Source: Qipengyuania_C sp046254955 (GTDB lineage Bacteria; Pseudomonadota; Alphaproteobacteria; Sphingomonadales; Sphingomonadaceae). Taken from it: a stretch of 64,000 bases of DNA. Of the stretch, positions 26,012 to 32,699 are shown piece after piece (within the stretch, counting starts at the first letter, position 1; the number at the start of each line of letters is the position of its first letter). Under the pieces are notes generated by a model. It had not been told where the DNA came from. It did no database searches and worked only from the letters and a program-made list of their open reading frames with translations. The DNA lies in contig NZ_JBJXRG010000002.1 in the NCBI RefSeq assembly GCF_046254955.1, positions 744,001 through 808,000 on the forward strand, given 5' to 3'. A program made the position numbers and the translations under genes.

Positions 26012-26301
26012 AGATTGAGAACCTGCGGGTAACTGCTCGGAATGCGCCGCTGCTTAGCGCTGAAACGCCGCATAAGCAAAGGCTAAGCTGAGAATGGTCT
26101 TGGGACGCTGGCGCAGCGTGCAAGCGGTGCCGCCCCCCTCGGTGGTAGAGGAATCCCGTCCCTTTCGAGTGCGACCCAAAAGCGCCAGAATCTCCGCGAG
26201 ACGCGGAAGCGGCGTGGACCTATTGTCGGTCGGTGCACGCTTGTTCAACATCATTTGATAGGGTCAGAGCCGCTTTTTAACAGGGCTGTGCAGATGGCAC
26301 G
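26012..26301. other. Intergenic region between pyrH and tsf
   Basis: About 290 bp upstream of pyrH with no gene I can support. It holds a 66-codon open frame on the minus strand (26054-26254) without a ribosome-binding site or recognisable product. Since the tsf terminator lies just to the right, a promoter for the pyrH-frr-uppS part of the operon is expected here, but no clear -35/-10 pair stands out. Confidence 0.5.
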
Positions 26302-26334
26302 AAAAAGCCGCGCATCCGTGGAGGATACGCGGCT
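26302..26334 (-). terminator. Rho-independent terminator after tsf
   Basis: On the minus strand AGCCGCGtATCC, loop TCCAC, GGATgCGCGGCT, then TTTTTC. One mismatch in an otherwise 11-pair stem. It divides rpsB-tsf from pyrH onward. Confidence 0.85.
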
Positions 26335-26362
26335 AATTCAACACCAGAATTTCCGAGAGAGA

Positions 26363-27289
26363 TCAGCCGGCTACTGCTGCTGCAACCTCCGCTGCGAAGT
26401 CTTCTTCCTTCTTCTCGATACCTTCACCAAGCTGGAAGCGAACGTAATCCTTCAGCACGATTTCGCTGCCGGCTTCCTTGCCAGCCTGGGCAACGACTTC
26501 AGCGATCGGAGTCTTGTTGTCCATCACGAAGACCTGGCTGAGCAGCGCGTTTTCCTTGGCGAATTTCTTCACCGCGCCTTCGACCATTTTTTCCTGCACG
26601 TTCTCGGGCTTACCGCTTTCGGCAGCCTTTTCCGCAGCAATCTTGCGCTCGCGCTCGATCACATCAGCATCAAGCCCATCGGCATCAAGTGCCTGCGGGA
26701 AAGCGGCAGCGATGTGCATCGCCAGCTGCTTGCCGAGCGGCTCGAGCACGTCGGCGCTTGCTGCGCTTTCAAGCGCAACCAGCACGCCGATCTTTCCGAG
26801 GCCGTCAGCCGCCGCGTTGTGAACATAGGGAACTACGGTGCCTTGCGAGACTGCTACGGTCTTCATCCGGCGAACCTGCTGGTTCTCGCCAATGGTTGCG
26901 ATATTGTCCGTCAGCTTGTCGCCGACAGTACCGCCGCCAGGGTAAGCTGCGCCCTTGAGCGCTTCGATATCGTCGCCGCTCTGGCCAAGCGCCACCTTGG
27001 TGGTATTGCGCACGAAGTCCTGGAACTTGTCGTTTTTCGCGACGAAGTCGGTTTCGGAGTTCACCTCCACCGCAACGCCTTTCGTGCCTTCCACTGCAAC
27101 GCCCACAAGGCCCTCTGCCGCAGTACGGCTCGACTTCTTTTGCGCTGTGGCGAGACCCTTTGCGCGCAACGCATCGACGGCAGCTTCGATGTCGCCACCG
27201 GCTTCTTCGAGCGCCTTCTTGGCGTCCATCATGCCGGCGCCGGTCTTTTCGCGCAGGCTCTTTACGTCAGCTACGGTGAAAGCAGCCAT
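26363..27289 (-). CDS. tsf: Translation elongation factor Ts
   Basis: Guanine nucleotide exchange factor for EF-Tu, 308 aa. The N-terminal UBA-like domain has VKSLREKTGAGMMDAKKAL, followed by SETDFVAKND, the EF-Tu contact motif, and the usual C-terminal module ending ...VRFQLGEGIEKKEEDF. AAGGAATG precedes the ATG. It lies 81 bp after rpsB, forming the conserved rpsB-tsf unit with a terminator behind it. Confidence 0.97.
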   Translation of the reverse strand: MAAFTVADVKSLREKTGAGMMDAKKALEEAGGDIEAAVDALRAKGLATAQKKSSRTAAEGLVGVAVEGTKGVAVEVNSETDFVAKNDKFQDFVRNTTKVALGQSGDDIEALKGAAYPGGGTVGDKLTDNIATIGENQQVRRMKTVAVSQGTVVPYVHNAAADGLGKIGVLVALESAASADVLEPLGKQLAMHIAAAFPQALDADGLDADVIERERKIAAEKAAESGKPENVQEKMVEGAVKKFAKENALLSQVFVMDNKTPIAEVVAQAGKEAGSEIVLKDYVRFQLGEGIEKKEEDFAAEVAAAVAG

Positions 27290-27370
27290 TATTCATTCCT
27301 TCTTCAAATATTTGCGGGCGCCGGGTACCTATGTCCCCGGCGCTCCAAGCAGATCACGATGACGCGAAAG

Positions 27371-28126
27371 TTACGCGTCGACAGCGGCTTCTGCGGGAGG
27401 CTCCGCCATTTCACCAATGTCCTTGCCCGAATCGACAACACCCTCGCCGCGGCCACTGGTCGCTGCCGCACTGACGGCTTCACAGTAGAGGCGTACAGCA
27501 CGTGCGGCATCATCATTGGCAGGGATTGGGAAGGCGATCCCTTCCGGGTCGACATTGGTGTCGAGGATAGCGACTACAGGAATGCCAAGCACGTTGGCTT
27601 CCTTGATGGCGAGATCTTCCTTGTTCGCATCGATCACGAACATCACGTCCGGGATGCCGCCCATGTCACGAATGCCGCCGAGAGAAAGTTCGAGCTTGTC
27701 CTTTTCACGGGTCAGCTGGAGCACTTCCTTCTTGGTCAGACCCGAAGTGTCTCCCGAAAGCTGCTCTTCAAGTGTCTTGAGACGCTTGATCGATTGGCTG
27801 ATCGTTTTCCAGTTGGTCAACATGCCGCCGAGCCAACGATGGTTGACGAAGTGCTGTCCTGCTGCGCGAGCAGCCTGCGCGACCGGTTCCTGAGCCTGAC
27901 GCTTGGTGCCGACAAACAGCACCTTGCCGCCTGAGCGTGCGGTCTGGGCAACGAAGTCGAGAGCGCGCGCCATCAGCGGCACACTCTGCGACAGGTCAAT
28001 GATGTGAATGCCGTTGCGCGCGCCGAAAATGTACGGCTTCATACGCGGGTTCCAGCGGTGGGTCTGATGGCCGAAATGGGCCCCAACTTCGATCAATTGC
28101 TGCATTGTGACGGTGGGTACCGCCAT
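27371..28126 (-). CDS. rpsB: 30S ribosomal protein S2
   Basis: A 251-aa ribosomal protein; the start at 28126 (MAVPTVTMQQLIEVGAHFGH) is supported by AAAGGAATTACGT just before it. HRWNPRMKPYIFG, IHIIDLSQ and VDTNVDPEG-type (here LDTNVDPEG) motifs are typical. The C-terminus has an alanine/glutamate-rich tail. First gene of the large rpsB-to-fabZ cluster; its promoter must lie in the 28127-28482 region. Confidence 0.97.
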   Translation of the reverse strand: MAVPTVTMQQLIEVGAHFGHQTHRWNPRMKPYIFGARNGIHIIDLSQSVPLMARALDFVAQTARSGGKVLFVGTKRQAQEPVAQAARAAGQHFVNHRWLGGMLTNWKTISQSIKRLKTLEEQLSGDTSGLTKKEVLQLTREKDKLELSLGGIRDMGGIPDVMFVIDANKEDLAIKEANVLGIPVVAILDTNVDPEGIAFPIPANDDAARAVRLYCEAVSAAATSGRGEGVVDSGKDIGEMAEPPAEAAVDA

Positions 28127-28357
28127 ACGTAATTCCTTTCCGGTTATGCCTCTGGACAGCTGGAAACCCATTTGCGGTAGCGCATTTGCTTTGACCGCAT
28201 CGGGCACCGGTATGTGCGCCGTCCATGTGGATTTGCTGGATATCGGACCCGATCAACATGACCGATTCCTATCCAGCGGCGGCGCATCTAGCCGCCTTGG
28301 GACAGGAAATCTACCCTCAATTCATCGACAAAAAGATGCAGCCAAGCGTGATTCCTC

Positions 28358-28383
28358 TTGACAGTTGAGAACAAAAAGAGAAC
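28358..28383 (+). promoter_or_regulatory. Possible LexA-controlled promoter: -35 TTGACA plus alphaproteobacterial SOS box
   Basis: TTGACA at 28358-28363 is followed at once by GAAC-N7-GAAC (28369-28383, spacer AAAAAGA), the SOS box form described for alphaproteobacterial LexA (GAACN7GAAC / GTTCN7GTTC). The box would overlap the -35/-10 spacer. The -10 is weak (around 28380-28386). It points to the small membrane ORF about 100 bp on. Confidence 0.6.
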
Positions 28384-28433
28384 ATCAAGCAGGTAGGCGG
28401 GAACTTCGTATCTCAATACGGGTTTTCACCGAA

Positions 28434-28442
28434 TTATCCACA
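28434..28442 (+). promoter_or_regulatory. Single consensus DnaA box
   Basis: TTATCCACA, a perfect match to the DnaA box. Only one copy is visible, with no AT-rich unwinding region, so it is not an origin; it could be a DnaA-dependent regulatory site or chance. Confidence 0.5.
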
Positions 28443-28482
28443 GCCTGTCAACAGGGCTGTCCCGAACGAATTGGATCGCAAG

Positions 28483-28761
28483 ATGCTGCTAACAATCGCC
28501 CTGCTCTCTCTCCTGGTTTTGGCCGTGCTCGGCATTTTCGGCACTTTGCTCGATGCCGCGATCAGGGCCGCCAACGCATACCCTTTATTGAAGCATGCTA
28601 TGTATTCCGACGGGAACAGGCTCGCTCGAGTTCGCAAGATCGAGACATTTGGAATGGGCTCGTTGCCTGCCAGCCGGCATGCACGGACCGCACGTCCCGT
28701 TGCCTTCGGCCATACGAGTCGCAGCAGGAATCGCCGCCAATCGGTCAGCGCTGCCGCTTGA
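28483..28761 (+). CDS. Putative small membrane protein behind SOS box
   Basis: A 92-aa frame from the ATG at 28483 (a TTG at 28471 would add four residues). Residues ~1-30 are a strong membrane helix, MLLTIALLSLLVLAVLGIFG, and the rest is basic, rich in R and S. I recognise no family. Small single-helix proteins under LexA control, such as Caulobacter SidA, inhibit division, but similarity here is only in form. Ribosome-binding sites are weak, and the 3' end overlaps the pssA end by 17 bp. It could be a chance frame; the SOS box and hydrophobic start argue in its favour. Confidence 0.4.
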   Translation: MLLTIALLSLLVLAVLGIFGTLLDAAIRAANAYPLLKHAMYSDGNRLARVRKIETFGMGSLPASRHARTARPVAFGHTSRSRNRRQSVSAAA

Positions 28762-29548
28762 TCATGCCGTAGCGCCACATACCGTAGGGCATCAGGGCTA
28801 GGTAGATTACGCAAATCGCTACCAGAGACCACCAGGGCTCCATCAATATCGCGGCAAAGAATAGCCCGACAATCGCGATCACTTCCAACCTCACATTGCG
28901 GCGAGGCCGGAGCAACGTCCAGCTCAGCGTTGCTACGTTGGATATCATCAAGAAAGCGATGATCGCTATCCAGACTGCTACGGCAATAGGATCGCGGAAT
29001 GCTTCCTGACCGGTCGCCATCCAGAAGTAGAATGGCAGGAACGCAAGCCCAGCTCCAACCGGCGCAGGCACACCAGTGAGGAACCCTGCCGATTTATGCG
29101 GCTGTTCGTCCACATCGATCTGGGCGTTGAAGCGCGCGAGGCGCAAGGCGCAGCAAATCGCGAATGCGAGGGCGGCGAACCAGCCGAAACGCGCCCAATC
29201 CTGCAAGGCCCACAGGTAGAGTATCAATGCCGGAGCCATCCCGAACGAAAGAGAGTCGGCCAAGCTGTCCAGCTCGGCGCCGAAACGCGATTGGGCATTG
29301 AGCAACCGCGCGACGCGGCCATCCATGCCATCGAGTACACCTGCGAGAATAACCGCAATGATCGCCTTGTCCCAGTCACCCGATATGGCAAACCGGATTC
29401 CCGTCAGACCGGCGCATAGGGCTGCGGCGGTTATTGCATTGGGAATGACCGAACGCAGCGAAAGGCCACGCCCCTTGCTTGCAGAGACCGGCTCATCCTG
29501 AGCGGATTGCGGGCCGACCCGCTCCTGCTCATCGCCGCCTTCGCTCAC
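28745..29548 (-). CDS. pssA: CDP-diacylglycerol-serine O-phosphatidyltransferase
   Basis: Forms phosphatidylserine from CDP-DAG and serine in the membrane. 267 aa with about six or seven hydrophobic segments after a charged N-terminal tail. The CDP-alcohol phosphotransferase motif DGMDGRVARLL...GAELDSLAD is intact. Its ATG overlaps the psd stop (ATGA), so substrate and product enzymes of PE synthesis are coupled. Confidence 0.95.
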   Translation of the reverse strand: MSEGGDEQERVGPQSAQDEPVSASKGRGLSLRSVIPNAITAAALCAGLTGIRFAISGDWDKAIIAVILAGVLDGMDGRVARLLNAQSRFGAELDSLADSLSFGMAPALILYLWALQDWARFGWFAALAFAICCALRLARFNAQIDVDEQPHKSAGFLTGVPAPVGAGLAFLPFYFWMATGQEAFRDPIAVAVWIAIIAFLMISNVATLSWTLLRPRRNVRLEVIAIVGLFFAAILMEPWWSLVAICVIYLALMPYGMWRYGMIKRQR

Positions 29549-30279
29549 TGTGCAACACCTTCGAGCAGCTTCTGCTCCCCTATCCGCGCAAGTACTGTCT
29601 CGCCGGCGACGATCTTCTGGCCGAGCAAAACCTGCGGATCGGTTCCTGACGGCAAATACACGTCGACACGGCTGCCAAAGCGGATCAGCCCAACGCGCTG
29701 ACCAACTGCGACTATATCGCCGGGTTTAACAAAGGGGATAATCCTGCGCGCAACCAGTCCGGCAATTTGAGTGAATCCGATCTGCAATCCGTCAGGTCGT
29801 TCGACAAGGATATGCTGACGCTCGTTCTCTTCGCTGGCTTTGTCGAGATCGGCATTCATGAACTTGCCCGGGATATAGATTAGCCGCTGGATCGAACCGG
29901 AGATCGGGGAGCGATTGATGTGTACATCAAACACGCTCATGAAAATCGAAATCCGAGTTACGGGCCCGGCCGGAAGTCCCTTCGTCCCGGAAGCATCCGG
30001 ATCGACAAGTTCCTTGGGCGGTTCGACTTCGGCAATCAGTGAAACGAGCCCGTCGGCAGGAGCGACAATCGCATCGTCAGCCTGCGGGACCACCCTTTCC
30101 GGATCGCGGAAAAACGCCAGTACACCCAGCGAAAGGAAGGCGAGCGGCCACGCCAGCGTCTCCCACGCGAGGAATGCGAACACGAGTGATGCTGCAAGGA
30201 CGGCCACGCCGTACTTGCGTCCTTCAGGGTGGATCGGCGGCCAGCTCCAGCTGACATCGCCGCGACCCTTGTTATCCAT
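29545..30279 (-). CDS. psd: Phosphatidylserine decarboxylase proenzyme
   Basis: Self-cleaving pyruvoyl enzyme turning phosphatidylserine into phosphatidylethanolamine; 244 aa, the short alphaproteobacterial type. The self-cleavage site is the GS in IRFGSRVDVYLP near the C-terminus; FMSVFDVHINRSP is the conserved middle. I chose the ATG at 30279 because GGAG lies 5-6 bp upstream; the ORF could begin at 30303. First gene of psd-pssA. Confidence 0.96.
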   Translation of the reverse strand: MDNKGRGDVSWSWPPIHPEGRKYGVAVLAASLVFAFLAWETLAWPLAFLSLGVLAFFRDPERVVPQADDAIVAPADGLVSLIAEVEPPKELVDPDASGTKGLPAGPVTRISIFMSVFDVHINRSPISGSIQRLIYIPGKFMNADLDKASEENERQHILVERPDGLQIGFTQIAGLVARRIIPFVKPGDIVAVGQRVGLIRFGSRVDVYLPSGTDPQVLLGQKIVAGETVLARIGEQKLLEGVAQ

Positions 30280-30433
30280 TATTTCTCCGGCCATTCGCGG
30301 CATCTAGTGACTTGGAAGGAAAGCGGCAAGCTAGCGCGTGATCCAAACTGGAGATGGAAAGGTTATCGGATCATCTCGTCGGACCGGCGCGCATTGTCGA
30401 TTTGTCTACCTTTTCTTGGTAAACGCGTGACCC

Positions 30434-31510
30434 ATGAGTGAAGAGACAACCTTGCGAAAGCGCTGGACAGGCGAAGTGCCGCTCTATGTTGCTGCTGTCG
30501 CATGGGCGGCCGTCTGCCTGTACTTGACGCGTAGCGCAGGGCTGAAATTCCCCGTGAGCGGCGTAGTGGCCAACAGCTACCTCGTGGTCGCCGCGGTTCT
30601 CGCCTATGGAGGAATGTTCCTCGTCGGCTCCCTTGCACGCTACCGGCCGGATAGCCCGATATCCTATCTGCGGCAAAGGCATGGCAACCGCGCCTGGCTG
30701 GTCTGGATAATCGGCGGGCTACCCATCGTCGCCATCAGCGTCGGGCTGTTACCATTGTTCTCGAACATGAAGGGCATGATACCCTACTTCACCGACTATA
30801 CATGGGATCAGACTTTCATCGATTGGGACCGCGCGCTCTTTTTCGGCCAGGACCCTTGGCGACTCCTATGGCCCATCTTCGGAAACTCCTATGTCACGGC
30901 GTTGATTGGAGTATTCTACCATCTGTGGATCTTGCTGCTCTATCTGGGCTGCGTCTTCATGCTTTTCGATCCGCGCATTGGCCACGAATTGCGGCGTCAG
31001 TTCTTCCTCAGCTATATCCTGTGCTGGGCCTTGCTCGGATCAGTACTGGCGACTTTGCTGGCGTCAGTGGGGCCCGTATTCGCCGAGCCCATCCTTGGAA
31101 TTGACACCTTCGTGCCGCAGATGGAGCTCTTGGAGAAGGGAAGCGAAACCGCATACTTGATGACTTTGCAGGTTCAGGACGGATTGCTGCTTGCTTTCCA
31201 GCAACAGGCCCGCGGTCTGGGCGCAGGAATCACCGCCATGCCATCACTGCATGTAGCCATTGCGTGCCTGTTCTGGCTGGCCATGCGGCAGCTCGATCGA
31301 CGCGCGGGACACTTCTTCCTTACTTTCCTGGCGGTAATCTGGGTCGGATCGGTGCATACCGCCTACCACTATGCAGTCGATGGCCTCATCTCGATCATCG
31401 GGGTGTTCGTCATCTGGAAGTTCTCGGGCTGGGTGATTGCCAAATGGGATGCGTTGCTGGCGAAATCCGGTCAGCCCACCTTGCGCACAAACACGGTTCC
31501 CGCCGAGTAA
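30434..31510 (+). CDS. PAP2-family membrane enzyme, inositol phosphorylceramide synthase-like
   Basis: A 358-aa polytopic protein with about seven or eight hydrophobic segments. The C-terminal half has the PAP2 motifs GITAMPSLHVA (PSxH) and HTAYHYAVDG (H-x3-HYxxD), in the arrangement of Aur1/IPC-synthase-like phosphotransferases rather than simple phosphatases. By family, these move a phospho-head group between lipids or hydrolyse lipid phosphates. It is divergent from psd-pssA and 130 bp away, so lipid head-group work is likely; the actual substrate is unknown. The 3' end overlaps the convergent FabH-like gene by 40 bp. Confidence 0.8.
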   Translation: MSEETTLRKRWTGEVPLYVAAVAWAAVCLYLTRSAGLKFPVSGVVANSYLVVAAVLAYGGMFLVGSLARYRPDSPISYLRQRHGNRAWLVWIIGGLPIVAISVGLLPLFSNMKGMIPYFTDYTWDQTFIDWDRALFFGQDPWRLLWPIFGNSYVTALIGVFYHLWILLLYLGCVFMLFDPRIGHELRRQFFLSYILCWALLGSVLATLLASVGPVFAEPILGIDTFVPQMELLEKGSETAYLMTLQVQDGLLLAFQQQARGLGAGITAMPSLHVAIACLFWLAMRQLDRRAGHFFLTFLAVIWVGSVHTAYHYAVDGLISIIGVFVIWKFSGWVIAKWDALLAKSGQPTLRTNTVPAE

Positions 31511-32601
31511 CCCGCACCGAAGCTGCAAATCAGTCCGATATCGCCGTCAGACAAATCATCGCTGTGGAGGTCGAATGCGATGATCGATCCCGCGCTTGAA
31601 GTATTGCCATAAGTATCGAGCACGGTCGGGCTTTCATCCGCACTCGCCTCATGGCCAAGCACGCGCTGCGCGATCAACCGGTTCATCCCGGCATTGGCCT
31701 GATGCAACCACATGCGCCGGATTTCCCGCGGAACGATTGAAAGCCGCTCGGCTTCGTCACAGATCATCTGAGCGACCATCGGTACCACTTCCTTGAAGAC
31801 CTTGCGTCCCTCCTGGACGAAAAGCTTGTCGGCATTGCTCGCGGATTCGGGGTGCGCGCGATTGAGGAAACCGAAGTTGTTGCGGATGTTGTTGGAAAAA
31901 ACGGTCTTGAGCCGTGTCCCCAGGATCTCCCAATGCTGCTCGGGAGCCATCACCTTGTCTTCAACCAGAACCGCCGTCGCGACATCGCCGAAAATGAAAT
32001 GACTGTCTCGGTCGCGCCAGTTGAGATGGCCCGAGGTGATTTCAGGGCTGACTACCAGCACACTGCGCGCATTGCCGGCGCGGATGTAATCCGCCGCCGT
32101 CTGAATCCCGAAAGTGGCTGAAGAGCACGCCACATTCATATCGAAGCCGAAGCCTTCGATGCCCAGCGCATCCTGGATTTCGACCGCCATGGCAGGATAA
32201 GGCCGCTCCATATTCGACGCGGCGCACAACACCGCGTCGACTTCCTCAGGTTTGCGCCCCGCCCGCTCCAGCGCCTGCAGCGCGGCCTTCACGCCAATCT
32301 CCGCCATGATCGACCGTTCGTCGTTGGGACGCTCCGCCCAACGGGGCGACATCACATTCGGATCAAGAATTGGCCCCTTCGCCATCACATGGCGCGCCTT
32401 GATGCCGCTTGCCTTCTCGATGAATTCGACCGAGCTAGGCTCCAGTGCTGTCACTTGTCCGGCAGCAATGGCGTCCGCGTGTTCGGCGTTATGAAGCTCG
32501 ACGTAAGCGTTAAAGCTTTCGACCAGCTCTTCGTTGGAGATGCTCTCATCTGGCGTGAATAAGCCCGTCGAGGAGATTACTGGCGTTCCGGTGTATTGCA
32601 T
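31471..32601 (-). CDS. 3-oxoacyl-ACP synthase III (FabH-like) family protein
   Basis: Thiolase-fold ketosynthase of 376 aa. The active-site triad is visible: Cys in NVACSSATFG, His in LHQANAGMN and Asn in YGNTSSAGS. It is longer than housekeeping FabH (about 320 aa) and has a 30-residue insertion near residue 40, like FabH-like enzymes that start special acyl chains. By family, it condenses an acyl-CoA with malonyl-ACP. No ACP or other pathway genes are adjacent. The convergent PAP2 gene ends inside its last codons. Confidence 0.88.
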   Translation of the reverse strand: MQYTGTPVISSTGLFTPDESISNEELVESFNAYVELHNAEHADAIAAGQVTALEPSSVEFIEKASGIKARHVMAKGPILDPNVMSPRWAERPNDERSIMAEIGVKAALQALERAGRKPEEVDAVLCAASNMERPYPAMAVEIQDALGIEGFGFDMNVACSSATFGIQTAADYIRAGNARSVLVVSPEITSGHLNWRDRDSHFIFGDVATAVLVEDKVMAPEQHWEILGTRLKTVFSNNIRNNFGFLNRAHPESASNADKLFVQEGRKVFKEVVPMVAQMICDEAERLSIVPREIRRMWLHQANAGMNRLIAQRVLGHEASADESPTVLDTYGNTSSAGSIIAFDLHSDDLSDGDIGLICSFGAGYSAGTVFVRKVG

Positions 32602-32652
32602 CTCGGCTGGTTAATACTCGGCCACGCACCCGACAAGATACCGCGCAAAGAA

Positions 32653-32680
32653 AAAGGGCCGAGCTTGCGCCCGGCCCTTT
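32653..32680 (-). terminator. Rho-independent terminator of the TonB-receptor gene
   Basis: Arms AAAGGGCCG and CGGCCCTTT with a 10-base loop; on the minus strand TTTTTC continues the downstream arm. 20 bp after the receptor stop. Confidence 0.88.
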
Positions 32681-32699
32681 CAATGTACTGATCAGCAAA

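Noticed and set aside
26054..26254. 66-codon minus-strand ORF between pyrH and tsf
   Set aside because: No ribosome-binding site, no recognised family, odd composition; may be chance. Kept only as a note in the intergenic entry.
26255..27934. 559-codon plus-strand ORF opposite tsf and rpsB
   Set aside because: Crosses two ribosome-related genes and their spacer in antisense.
28365..28772. 135-codon plus-strand ORF starting inside the SOS box
   Set aside because: Starts within the operator, is arginine/cysteine-rich without motifs and overlaps the better membrane-protein frame.
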